In this document: positions 45,209 through 53,201 of the stretch, in pieces
How positions within the stretch are numbered: position 1 is the first letter of the stretch
How the letters are laid out: the number at the start of each line of letters is the position of its first letter
Assembly (NCBI RefSeq): GCF_040786285.1
Contig: NZ_JBFMKQ010000001.1
Coordinates: forward strand, 1,984,001-2,048,000
From: Aquimarina sp040786285
GTDB taxonomy: Bacteria > Bacteroidota > Bacteroidia > Flavobacteriales > Flavobacteriaceae
Direction: 5' to 3'
DNA length: 64,000 nucleotides
The notes under the pieces: model-generated
What the model was told of the DNA's origin: nothing
What the model saw: only the letters and a program-made list of their open reading frames with translations
The model's database searches: none
Position numbers and translations under genes: made by a program

Positions 45209-46747
45209 ATGCTCATTAAAGTATTTGGTAGTGCTGTTTTTGGTGTCGAAGCTACTACAATTACTGTAGAAGTTAATATAGCAAAAGGTATAGGGTACCA
45301 TTTAGTTGGATTACCAGATAATGCAATACGCGAAAGTAGTTACCGCATAGCCGCCGCTTTGCAAAATAATGGATACAAACTTCCGGGTAAGAAGATAACC
45401 ATCAATATGGCGCCAGCCGATTTACGAAAAGAGGGCTCTGCTTACGATCTTACTTTAGCCTTAGGCATTCTTTCTGCCAGTTCGCAAATCAAAGGAGATC
45501 ACATTTCTGAATATCTAATTATGGGAGAACTTTCTCTAGATGGTAATCTTCAACCTATCAAAGGAGCGTTACCCATAGCTATTAAAGCAAGAGAAGAAGG
45601 TTTTAAAGGGTTTATTCTTCCCAAACAAAACGCAAAAGAGGCCGCAATTGTTGATAATCTTGAGGTATATGGAGTAGAAAATATTAAAGAGGTAATTGAT
45701 TACTTTGATGATAAAGGTTCCTTAGAGCGAACCATTGTCGATACGAGGGAAGAATTTTTTGCTGCCCTGGATAACCCTGAGTTTGATTTTGCAGATGTAA
45801 AAGGGCAAGAAAGCATAAAGCGTTGTATGGAAATCGCAGCAGCAGGAGGGCATAATATAATTTTAGTGGGTCCTCCAGGAAGTGGAAAAACAATGCTTAG
45901 TAAAAGATTGCCAAGTATACTACCTCCTATGTCTTTGCAAGAGGCCTTAGAAACAACTAAAATACATAGTGTTGTAGGTAGAGTTAAAGATAATATTGGA
46001 TTAATGGCTCAACGGCCTTTTCGTAGTCCTCATCACACCATATCAAATGTGGCTTTAGTCGGTGGAGGTAGCTATCCTCAACCGGGAGAAATCTCCTTGT
46101 CGCATAATGGGGTTTTGTTTTTAGATGAGCTTCCTGAATTTAAAAGAGAAGTTTTAGAAGTGATGCGTCAACCTCTCGAAGATAGGGAAGTGACAATATC
46201 CAGGGCCAAATTTACAGTTACGTACCCTTCTAGCTTTATGTTAGTGGCAAGTATGAATCCAAGCCCCGGAGGATATTTTAATGATCCCGATGCCCCAGTA
46301 ACGTCGTCACCAGCCGAAATGCAACGGTACCTCAGTAAAATCTCTGGTCCCTTGCTGGATAGAATTGATATTCATATTGAAGTCACTCCGGTACCTTTTG
46401 ATAAGCTTAGTGAAGAAAGCAACGGTGAATCCAGTATCGATATACGAAAACGTGTCATCAAAGCAAGAGATATTCAAACCAAAAGATATGCAGATATGTT
46501 AAGTATTCACTATAACGCGCAAATGGGGGTGAAACAAATACGAGAATTTTGTGAGTTGGATAATGCTTCAAAAGAATTACTAAAAACAGCTATGGAAAGA
46601 CTAAACCTTTCGGCCAGAGCTTATGACCGAATCCTAAAAGTCTCTCGAACTATCGCCGATCTCGAAGGGGTGGATAACATCAAAGGCGATCACATCTCTG
46701 AAGCCATTCAATACAGAAGCCTGGATCGTGATGGGTGGTTGGGGTAG
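45209..46747 (+). CDS. YifB-family Mg-chelatase-like AAA ATPase
   Basis: The 512 residues have an N-terminal ChlI/Lon-protease-like domain (about 1-180, 'INMAPADLRKEGSAYDLTLALGIL'). The AAA core follows, with Walker A 'GPPGSGKTML', Walker B 'VLFLDELPEF' and 'FMLVASMNPSPGGYFNDP'. A C-terminal Mg_chelatase_C domain ends it ('LNLSARAYDRILKVSRTIADLEG'). YifB/ComM proteins are hexameric helicases that promote branch migration during natural transformation in some bacteria. No other competence gene is nearby. Confidence 0.94.
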   Translation: MLIKVFGSAVFGVEATTITVEVNIAKGIGYHLVGLPDNAIRESSYRIAAALQNNGYKLPGKKITINMAPADLRKEGSAYDLTLALGILSASSQIKGDHISEYLIMGELSLDGNLQPIKGALPIAIKAREEGFKGFILPKQNAKEAAIVDNLEVYGVENIKEVIDYFDDKGSLERTIVDTREEFFAALDNPEFDFADVKGQESIKRCMEIAAAGGHNIILVGPPGSGKTMLSKRLPSILPPMSLQEALETTKIHSVVGRVKDNIGLMAQRPFRSPHHTISNVALVGGGSYPQPGEISLSHNGVLFLDELPEFKREVLEVMRQPLEDREVTISRAKFTVTYPSSFMLVASMNPSPGGYFNDPDAPVTSSPAEMQRYLSKISGPLLDRIDIHIEVTPVPFDKLSEESNGESSIDIRKRVIKARDIQTKRYADMLSIHYNAQMGVKQIREFCELDNASKELLKTAMERLNLSARAYDRILKVSRTIADLEGVDNIKGDHISEAIQYRSLDRDGWLG

Positions 46748-46756
46748 ATGTGTTAA

Positions 46757-46975
46757 TTAACGTTTTATTAGTTCTTTAAGCTGATAAGAGAAACGTTCAA
46801 TTAAACGTAAATCTTCAGTAATAATTTCGGGAACACCTCACATTTCCTGTTTAAAATCTATTTCTTTATTATAGGAAGTAATGAGTTTTTTGTGATACTT
46901 TGCAATTATTTTTAAGCATGTTGCCTCACAAACTTTAGAATCTAATTGTTTATAAAAAGGGAAACGTTTAATCAT
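46757..46975 (-). pseudogene. Broken start of a C39-peptidase (LanT-type) transporter gene
   Basis: The ATG (complement at 46973-46975) overlaps the lanB stop by 8 bp, as expected for the next gene of the operon. It opens with MIKRFPFYKQLDSKVCEATC, then LKIIAKYHKK. This resembles the N-terminus of bacteriocin ABC exporters with a C39 peptidase domain, whose usual form has 'QLDxxDCGATCL' with the catalytic Cys. Here the Gly of DCGATC is Glu. After 45 codons there is a TGA (46838-46840). The frame then continues 26 codons to a TAA at 46757 without recognisable C39 sequence. The rest of the transporter is absent before the convergent yifB gene. Confidence 0.65.
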
Positions 46976-49832
46976 TTGTGTTGATAGTCTTTTCTGTAAA
47001 TTTCAATTTTTTTAAATAGTTAAGTGTTAAATAATAAGATTGAAACTCGTTGAATCTTGGTTTATCATTAAATAAACGATTCATACTCATATGAATAACA
47101 TCAGAAATATATTGTTTTTTTTTATAAGTTCTTTTTTGAAGATGTAAAGTAATTTCAGATTTAAGAGAGGGGATTTCTAGAAATCCATGATACTGTTTTT
47201 CATTTATTTTTACCAATATGTTTTTACTACGTTTATTAAAAGATTTTCGTAATACTTTATCTAAAGGAAACTCTTTGGATAATGCCGCAACGCTTAACTC
47301 ACACTGCAATATCATTTCATCTAATGTTAGACTAAAAAAATCAAAATAATATTTTATTTTAAAAATTGCCTGCAAAAATATTGACTCTTGATCTAAAGTA
47401 TCATGTTTGATAATTTGATTAAAAGTATCTAAGCTATCCAAATGGAATATTTTTTCTGATAGCATCATTAATTTTTCCCCACCATATCGCCCTAATTCTT
47501 GATGGTATGGCTTTATAAGATATTCTAAAACCAAATTGTTTCGTTTTAAGTCTTCTATTTTTGTTAATAGTATAGATTTTGCTTCTATAGATTGTGTTTT
47601 AAAACGAACTCTAAGATGATTTTTCGGGTAATTATAACGTACAAAAAAGAAGAGTTCTATTGTACTAGGAAGGAATTCCATAATGGCATTTATTATTTCA
47701 TTTTCGCCATACGTATTACAGTACAATTCTAGGTATAACCATTCTGAAAGAATTGGTGTATTTTGATGTTCTTCGTTAACGTTAATTGTAATATTGGATA
47801 GGGGTTGAGGAGGCTCAAAATCAATATTCTTTATGCTGCTATATAACTCATGCGCAAAATGTTCTGAATCTTGTTTTATTTGAGGGGTAAACGAACTATA
47901 TAGAGATTCTGAAATATAAAATGAATTTAGTTTTAGTATTTTTTTATGAAGTATCAAAAAGGTTTCTTCATTTTCAAAATCCAGGGTTATTGTACCTTTT
48001 TTATCAGAAACACAAATTTTATTCGGAAAAGAATACAATTCCATCAATTTAGATACATAGACTTTAAAGTCTCCTAGATTCAAATTGTTATTCACTAATA
48101 AAAGTTGTGCTGGACGTAGAAGGATATCATCTTTGAGATAAATTCTAGGAATATAGGGCACGCCAACACTATCATAAGAATTCATATTAAAATTTACAGG
48201 AGTCAATTCTCTATTCTGATATTGCAGATCGCAAAGAAACCGGTATAGATCTGAATTACTTAGGTGATAATTCACAGCAGAGGTGAGGGAAGGAATTACC
48301 TCTTTTTGTTTTTCCTTTGAAATTAATATAAATCGATATCCATCAAATTTTAAATACAAATCCTCAAGATATATGGGAGACGCATCTTCATCAAAAACCG
48401 TATTTAATGGAATTACATGTTTGTAGTATCTTTTTTCGGCAAAAACATTCAATAACCTGGGTTTTATTAGCATGTTAATCTCTGCTACAATTTGTTCGCT
48501 ATAGCGGCTTTCTTCGTAGGACGCGATCTCCTTACAAAGCGCTTCGGTCACATTAGTAAAACGCCCTAACATTTTTAGGGCAGACCCTCCTCCTGCAGAT
48601 TTAAAATATATGATTTCTTTGCCTGTTTTTTTACATTTTAACAACTCATATATTACGCTAAAGGTTGGGTCCAATTTCTTAAGCAAATGATCTACCTTAA
48701 CATCAGGCATATCCATGTAAATGGGTTGGTTGTTAGATGTGATTATTTTTTTAAAAATAGGTTTAGGCAAGGCACTAGATACACCCTTGTTTTTAGAATT
48801 GTATTGTAGACCGCATTTAGGGTTAAAAACTTTACTTAGAGGCACAAAATCATCATTAAAATGATGATAAAATTCTCTTCCAAATTCTAATAATTTTTCA
48901 GTAATTGGTTTATGATGATGATTAAAAGCTAGAGTAAAATTGATATAATCCTTTATTTTTTCTTTAGTACTATTGTGAATATGTCCTTCCATTTGGTCAT
49001 ACCCAGTAACCATATATAGGTTTTTGTGTGCATTTTCTTTACCTAATTTATCTTGTTCTTCGGTTAAACGATTCACAAGAGAATTCATTAATTTTTTAGA
49101 ATTAATAGTATGAATCTTTTCTTTTACGAGTAGAGATTCTAAAGTATCGATGGTTAATAATTTGGAAGTGTTTCGAGGAGGAAACAAGCACGAATTTATA
49201 ATAAGCCCTGCCTCAATAATTGTAGTTAAATAGTTGTTTATTTCACTTATTTCGAAACCATCGTTCTCTAATAGATTTGTGATTTCTTGAATTTTAGCTC
49301 CTTTTTTAAATTGATTAATTACCCACTCTATATTCTCATCAAAATCTAACTCAGCATATTCTGTTTTAAAATTTCCATCAGAAGTAACATTAGTTTTATA
49401 GTAGCTCAATCTATTTTGTGATAAAAAATGGATTGTAGGATTCGTATAATACAAATACTTCATCCAATGTGTTTGTAAGGCTTTCGACAATTCTTTTGTG
49501 AAAACAGAGTTATCTGCAGTTATTGTTATAAAAGCAATATTAGATTTATGTATTTTATTCGACACACCCCATTGTAAGGTGCCTACTTTGCTAAAAGTGC
49601 CAAAAGGAACGGCATTAAAATGAGCGCGTTTGAAGTAATTTTCTAATGCTGTCTTTACCTTATCCTTTTTATTTTTTTTTAAATCTTTATATAAATCTTG
49701 AGACGCAATTGATATGGATAATTGAAATAGTGTGTTTTTTTCAAAAAAGGAAATAATATCATTTTTGTGTCTATCAAAAGATTCAACCGAAAAAGAGGCG
49801 GTTCTTGAAACAGTTGTATTGAAAAATTTCAT
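46968..49832 (-). CDS. Class I lanthipeptide dehydratase LanB (full length)
   Basis: The 954 residues comprise a glutamylation domain (Lant_dehydr_N type, about 1-640, with 'DLYKDLKKNKKDKVKTALENYFKRAHFNAVPFGTFSKVGTLQWG' near the start) and a C-terminal elimination domain (SpaB_C / thiopeptide-type, about 690-940, 'NTPILSEWLYLELYCNTYGENEIINAIMEFLPSTIELFFFVRYNYPKNHLRVRF', 'YHQELGRYGGEKLMMLSEKIFHLDS'). It uses glutamyl-tRNA to dehydrate Ser/Thr in the precursor. It follows lanC by 3 bp, and its end overlaps the broken transporter start. Both halves are present, so it is probably active. AT content is high even for the window. Confidence 0.93.
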   Translation of the reverse strand: MKFFNTTVSRTASFSVESFDRHKNDIISFFEKNTLFQLSISIASQDLYKDLKKNKKDKVKTALENYFKRAHFNAVPFGTFSKVGTLQWGVSNKIHKSNIAFITITADNSVFTKELSKALQTHWMKYLYYTNPTIHFLSQNRLSYYKTNVTSDGNFKTEYAELDFDENIEWVINQFKKGAKIQEITNLLENDGFEISEINNYLTTIIEAGLIINSCLFPPRNTSKLLTIDTLESLLVKEKIHTINSKKLMNSLVNRLTEEQDKLGKENAHKNLYMVTGYDQMEGHIHNSTKEKIKDYINFTLAFNHHHKPITEKLLEFGREFYHHFNDDFVPLSKVFNPKCGLQYNSKNKGVSSALPKPIFKKIITSNNQPIYMDMPDVKVDHLLKKLDPTFSVIYELLKCKKTGKEIIYFKSAGGGSALKMLGRFTNVTEALCKEIASYEESRYSEQIVAEINMLIKPRLLNVFAEKRYYKHVIPLNTVFDEDASPIYLEDLYLKFDGYRFILISKEKQKEVIPSLTSAVNYHLSNSDLYRFLCDLQYQNRELTPVNFNMNSYDSVGVPYIPRIYLKDDILLRPAQLLLVNNNLNLGDFKVYVSKLMELYSFPNKICVSDKKGTITLDFENEETFLILHKKILKLNSFYISESLYSSFTPQIKQDSEHFAHELYSSIKNIDFEPPQPLSNITINVNEEHQNTPILSEWLYLELYCNTYGENEIINAIMEFLPSTIELFFFVRYNYPKNHLRVRFKTQSIEAKSILLTKIEDLKRNNLVLEYLIKPYHQELGRYGGEKLMMLSEKIFHLDSLDTFNQIIKHDTLDQESIFLQAIFKIKYYFDFFSLTLDEMILQCELSVAALSKEFPLDKVLRKSFNKRSKNILVKINEKQYHGFLEIPSLKSEITLHLQKRTYKKKQYISDVIHMSMNRLFNDKPRFNEFQSYYLTLNYLKKLKFTEKTINTND

Positions 49833-49835
49833 TAT

Positions 49836-50993
49836 TTAGTGTAGGTTTAAAGATCTTAACCAGTCGCTTTCGATCTTACCATCTAAGGTTAATAGCATAA
49901 GTACGATTCCTGTAACTCCTGTAAGAATATTAGAATTCTCAATAAAATCGGGGTATACATAAGTTTTAAATGTGGTGAAATTACCTGTTTGTTTTTCTAA
50001 TTCGCGATACCACCTTTTTTGAATTTCTTTAGTATCTAAAGCACCCTTTTTTTGAGCCAAATAATATTGTACAACTAAACCTGCGCTTCCATGACACAAT
50101 ACACAATCATATACTGCAGAAGCTTTTAAAGAGACTTTTTCTGTAGAAGTAATCAATTCTATCGCCTCTTTTTTTATAGTGTTGTCGTTTAAAAGTATAC
50201 CGGCATTGTATAAAGAAAGACCAATACCTAAATCTCCTTGACACCAACCTAGTCTAGAAACACTAACAGTACCATGGTTATCAATATAGTTAGGATAGTA
50301 TTGTTGAGAAATCGTATTAAATGACTTTTTAGATTTTAAGAAGTTTATTAGTTTAATAAGTGCTTGTTTTATTTCAGGCTCTAATGATTGAATGTACTTA
50401 CTTAAATAAAAAAGAAAATTAATAAAACTACTTATGCCATGCGCCAGACCAAAATAAATAACTTTCTTTTTTCCTTCATTTTCTATAGATACAATGACTT
50501 TATCCAAATCGTGAATAAGTTTATCTAAAAAATCTTTAGAAAAATGAGTTAGTATGGTCAGTACATTTGCATTATTTTTTTCTGCTTTTAACCGCTCAAT
50601 AAAGTACATTGCAACTCCTGTTGCGCCATGAAGAAAATCATAATTATTTTTATTAGAAAAAGAAAGTAAGGCTTCTTCTAATATGCTGTCGAGGGTTTCA
50701 AAATATGTTTCACTAACAGCAACTATATTTTTTTTTAAATTTAGTAGCATCCATCCATAACCGGCTAAACCAGAGTAAAAAGTATATGATGGCGTATTTT
50801 TAGAAACCAATTCATCAATACGTTCAACTACTTCCAATAACCGAGTGACATATTTTTCGTCTTCATATACTTCGAATAGTTTAGAATAAAATAATGCAAT
50901 GCCTGAAAGGCCTTTTAAAAGCCCTATGCTATTTTCATTTTTAACCGAATTCCAAACTCGATTTTCAATCTTTAAAATTTCAGATCTTTCCAA
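49836..50993 (-). CDS. Lanthionine synthetase C-family cyclase (LanC)
   Basis: The 385 residues form an alpha-toroid with repeated glycine-rich turns ('GLLKGLSGIALFYSKL', 'FYSGLAGYGWML', 'FLHGATGVAMYFIE', 'GLAHGISSFINFL'). The zinc ligands are visible: Cys251 in 'GWCQGDLGIGLSL' and Cys300-His301 in 'CVLCHGSAGL'. LanC adds Cys thiols to the dehydro-amino acids made by LanB, forming thioether rings. It lies between the precursor gene and lanB, on the same strand, in the expected class I layout. Confidence 0.94.
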   Translation of the reverse strand: MERSEILKIENRVWNSVKNENSIGLLKGLSGIALFYSKLFEVYEDEKYVTRLLEVVERIDELVSKNTPSYTFYSGLAGYGWMLLNLKKNIVAVSETYFETLDSILEEALLSFSNKNNYDFLHGATGVAMYFIERLKAEKNNANVLTILTHFSKDFLDKLIHDLDKVIVSIENEGKKKVIYFGLAHGISSFINFLFYLSKYIQSLEPEIKQALIKLINFLKSKKSFNTISQQYYPNYIDNHGTVSVSRLGWCQGDLGIGLSLYNAGILLNDNTIKKEAIELITSTEKVSLKASAVYDCVLCHGSAGLVVQYYLAQKKGALDTKEIQKRWYRELEKQTGNFTTFKTYVYPDFIENSNILTGVTGIVLMLLTLDGKIESDWLRSLNLH

Positions 50994-51056
50994 ATAATAT
51001 TGTAATTAATTCGCATAAAAACCCCTCTTGCTCATTATTGTTATTTGTATGATTAT

Positions 51057-51100
51057 TTAGATATAGACTTTAATTTCTTATTGATAAAGTCTATATCTAA
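51057..51100 (-). promoter_or_regulatory. 16-bp hairpin between the lanthipeptide precursor and lanC
   Basis: TTAGATATAGACTTTA (51057-51072) pairs perfectly with TAAAGTCTATATCTAA (51085-51100), 12-nt loop. It lies in the 119-bp gap after the precursor gene. In many lanthipeptide operons a partial terminator or processing hairpin at this spot keeps precursor mRNA above enzyme mRNA. No strong T-run follows, so it may protect an RNA 3' end instead. Confidence 0.65.
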
Positions 51101-51112
51101 TTACTAGTTAGG

Positions 51113-51304
51113 TTATCGTATTACCGTAGGGTCATCTGAACCTCCAACTGGGCACATGCCTCCTGGGTCTTGAGGAATATAATTCAATGACGAATCTGCA
51201 TTACAATCTGCACTATTACTCATTGTACTTCCTCCAAGAATTTTAGTCTTAGCACCTGAAGATAACGCTTTAATTTTCAAATTTTTTAATTCCAATTTTT
51301 TCAT
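51113..51304 (-). CDS. Class I lanthipeptide precursor (LanA)
   Basis: The 63 residues split into a 25-residue leader ending in Gly24-Gly25 ('KLELKNLKIKAL', 'KTKILGG') and a 38-residue core. The core has Ser26, Thr27, Ser29, Ser31, Ser38, Ser39, Ser56, Thr60 and two cysteines, Cys34 and Cys51 ('STMSNSADCNADSSLNYIPQ', 'DPGGMCPVGGSDDPTVIR'). With two Cys, at most two thioether rings are expected. The GG site would be cut by a C39 peptidase, but the only such gene here is broken. It is the first gene of the lanA-lanC-lanB operon. Confidence 0.85.
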   Translation of the reverse strand: MKKLELKNLKIKALSSGAKTKILGGSTMSNSADCNADSSLNYIPQDPGGMCPVGGSDDPTVIR

Positions 51305-51427
51305 TTTAAACTTATTTTAATTGTTCTTACTCTGTTTTATAGGATTTTCAGATGCCTCCTTAACTTTAATCTAGAATGTTATATCCTATTATTTTTACAA
51401 GTATTTAAACCAAAAACATTCTGCTGT

Positions 51428-51473
51428 AACTTTAAAAATTTGATATCAAATTTTTAAAGTTTAACCATGGTTA
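51428..51473. repeat. 34-bp perfect palindrome followed by a 12-bp palindrome
   Basis: AACTTTAAAAATTTGAT (51428-51444) is followed directly by its exact inverse complement (51445-51461). TAACCATGGTTA (51462-51473) then forms a second perfect palindrome with no gap. Both lie 125-170 bp upstream of the lanthipeptide precursor. There is no loop, so a DNA-binding site or cruciform is as likely as a terminator for whatever is transcribed from the right. Confidence 0.75.
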
Positions 51474-51583
51474 GAACCTGTTACACAACCTAATGCTTTG
51501 ATGAAATTTAAATTATTTAATTTTTTACCCTTAAATTTATTTGAGATGTAATTTTTAAAAATATTGCATTTCACAGCTTTCAT
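51461..51583 (-). CDS. Possible 40-residue small ORF upstream of the lanthipeptide operon
   Basis: An ATG (complement 51581-51583) opens MKAVKCNIFKNYISNKFKGK, then KLNNLNFIKALGCVTGSNHG, and a TAA overlapping the palindrome. It is basic with hydrophobic patches and two Cys. It could be a small peptide or a decayed precursor, but it lacks a Gly-Gly site. It may equally be chance in AT-rich DNA. I list it because it sits on the same strand directly before the lanthipeptide genes. Confidence 0.3.
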   Translation of the reverse strand: MKAVKCNIFKNYISNKFKGKKLNNLNFIKALGCVTGSNHG

Positions 51584-51631
51584 TAGGCTGTTTCCCTAAT
51601 TGTACAATATTATATAATATAATTTTTAGAA

Positions 51632-51667
51632 AGTTCTGGATCTTCAACTTGTTAAAGATCCAGAACT
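51632..51667 (-). terminator. 13-bp hairpin after the AraC remnant
   Basis: AGTTCTGGATCTT (51632-51644) pairs perfectly with AAGATCCAGAACT (51655-51667), 10-nt loop, starting 3 bp past the remnant's stop codon. It was probably the terminator of the former regulator gene. Confidence 0.65.
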
Positions 51668-51670
51668 CAT

Positions 51671-51912
51671 TTAGATGCTTTTTTTGAATTGATTGGGAGT
51701 TTGAGAAGTATGTTTTTTAAATATAGTATAAAAATTAGATTTAGATTTAAAGTCACATTCTAAAGCAATAGTATAAATAGTATAATTATTATATGAAATA
51801 TTGGTAAGTTTTATTTTAGCTTCCTCTATGCGTAATTGGTGGTTAGGGTAGTACTTTGATAAAATTCCTTTCAGAATTTATAAACTATTTTCGGTTCTTA
51901 TTAACAATTGAA
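51671..51912 (-). pseudogene. Remnant of an AraC-family regulator (C-terminal helix-turn-helix only)
   Basis: On the minus strand a 68-codon open frame ends at a TAA (51671-51673). It reads 'YYPNHQLRIEEAKIKLTN', 'YTIYTIALECDFKSKSNFYT' and 'IFKKHTSQTPNQFKKSI', the second helix-turn-helix of an AraC protein. It has no ATG. An in-frame TAA lies at 51878-51880, with a short likely continuation beyond it ('IQLLIRTENSL'). The N-terminal domain is missing. The remnant is next to the lanthipeptide genes, so it may once have controlled them or been brought in with them. Confidence 0.75.
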
Positions 51913-51962
51913 TCACCATACCTCGGAAAATCAATATTTTTAAGAATATTCAATACATATTT

Positions 51963-53183
51963 ATGAAAAAATGGCTTGCTAATATTGGTCCTGGTACCTT
52001 GGTCACCGCAGCATTTATTGGTCCAGGGACCGTAACAGTGTGTACTTTGGCCGGAGTCAAATTTGGATACACACTATTGTGGGCATTAGCATTGTCGATT
52101 ATTGCATGTATCGTTTTACAGGAAATGGCTGCGAGATTGGGGATTATAACCCAGAACGGACTAAGCGAAGTCTTAAAATCTCAATTTGATAATAAGATAG
52201 TAAGATGGGTGCTCATAGGGATTATCATATCTGCAATTTTTATTGGTAATGCGGCCTATGAAGCCGGAAACATTAGTGGGGGAGTATTGGGGTTGTCAAC
52301 TATCTTAGGAAGCCCAATTATTAACATAGGAGGCTATGCGTTTAATTATGCAAGCTTCGTTATTGGGGTGCTGGCTTTTATTCTTTTGTATATTGGGAAT
52401 TATAAAGTACTCGAGCGTAGTTTGATTGTATTAGTACTAGGGATGAGTTTAGCTTTTGTAATTGCAGCGATGGTTACTAAGCCTAATCTTTCTTCAGTTT
52501 TTAAAGGATTTGTGCCGGATTTTTCTTCAGAAAAGCTCATTACCATTATTGGTTTAATAGGTACCACAGTGGTGCCGTATAACTTGTTTTTACATGCTTC
52601 TTTGGTAAAAGAAAAGTGGAAAACCCCATCAGACTTACCTCTGGCGAGAAAGGATACAATTGTCGCAATTATAGTTGGTGGTATCATGTCTATGGCAATT
52701 ATTATTTCTGGAGCTGCAATACAAAATACCGAAGTGCAGAATGCAGCAGACCTTGCAAAAGGTTTGGAGCCAGTTTTTGGATCTGCAGCAAAATATGTGC
52801 TTTCTCTGGGGCTTTTTGCAGCCGGAGTAACTTCGGCTATTACAGCTCCTTTGGCTGCTGCCTATGTGGTTAAAGGGTGTTTGGGTTGGAAAGGCGGATT
52901 AAAAAGTAGAAAGTTTAGGTCGGTTTGGATGTTTATTCTCTTTTTGGGAGTGTTATTTTCTTCCTTAGGAATAAAATCCATAGAAATTATACAGTTTGCT
53001 CAATTTGCTAATGGACTTTTATTGCCAATAATAGCAGGGTTTTTGTTATGGGTAATGAATAGAAAAGTACTTTTAGGAAAATATACCAATAGTTGGAAAC
53101 AAAATGTAATGGGAATTTTGATTCTAATCATCGCAATTTTTCTGGGATTCAGAAGTATTTGGAAAGTTATCGCTAGCTTGTAG
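51963..53183 (+). CDS. NRAMP-superfamily transporter without canonical metal ligands, linked to 5-oxoprolinase genes
   Basis: The 406 residues have about 11 membrane helices with NRAMP spacing. In helix 1 the metal-binding Asp-Pro-Gly-Asn is replaced by Gly20-Pro21-Gly22-Thr23 ('AAFIGPGTVT'). In helix 6 the Met-Pro-His motif is replaced by Val204-Pro205-Tyr206 ('VVPYNLFLHASLVKEKW'). In established NRAMP structures these residues bind the divalent metal, so metal transport is doubtful. Bacillus has a related gene (ycsG) in its 5-oxoprolinase operon. Here pxpA follows 18 bp later, so uptake of 5-oxoproline or a related compound is an attractive inference. Confidence 0.88.
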   Translation: MKKWLANIGPGTLVTAAFIGPGTVTVCTLAGVKFGYTLLWALALSIIACIVLQEMAARLGIITQNGLSEVLKSQFDNKIVRWVLIGIIISAIFIGNAAYEAGNISGGVLGLSTILGSPIINIGGYAFNYASFVIGVLAFILLYIGNYKVLERSLIVLVLGMSLAFVIAAMVTKPNLSSVFKGFVPDFSSEKLITIIGLIGTTVVPYNLFLHASLVKEKWKTPSDLPLARKDTIVAIIVGGIMSMAIIISGAAIQNTEVQNAADLAKGLEPVFGSAAKYVLSLGLFAAGVTSAITAPLAAAYVVKGCLGWKGGLKSRKFRSVWMFILFLGVLFSSLGIKSIEIIQFAQFANGLLLPIIAGFLLWVMNRKVLLGKYTNSWKQNVMGILILIIAIFLGFRSIWKVIASL

Positions 53184-53201
53184 TATGTTTTTTATAAGAA
53201 T

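Noticed and set aside
52616..52873. An 85-codon frame inside the NRAMP-like gene
   Set aside because: It is in another frame of a clear membrane protein and has unusual Cys/Trp/Tyr content typical of out-of-frame reading.
51963..53183. Simple call of manganese transporter MntH
   Set aside because: The DPGN and MPH metal-binding residues are absent and the operon is for 5-oxoproline use.
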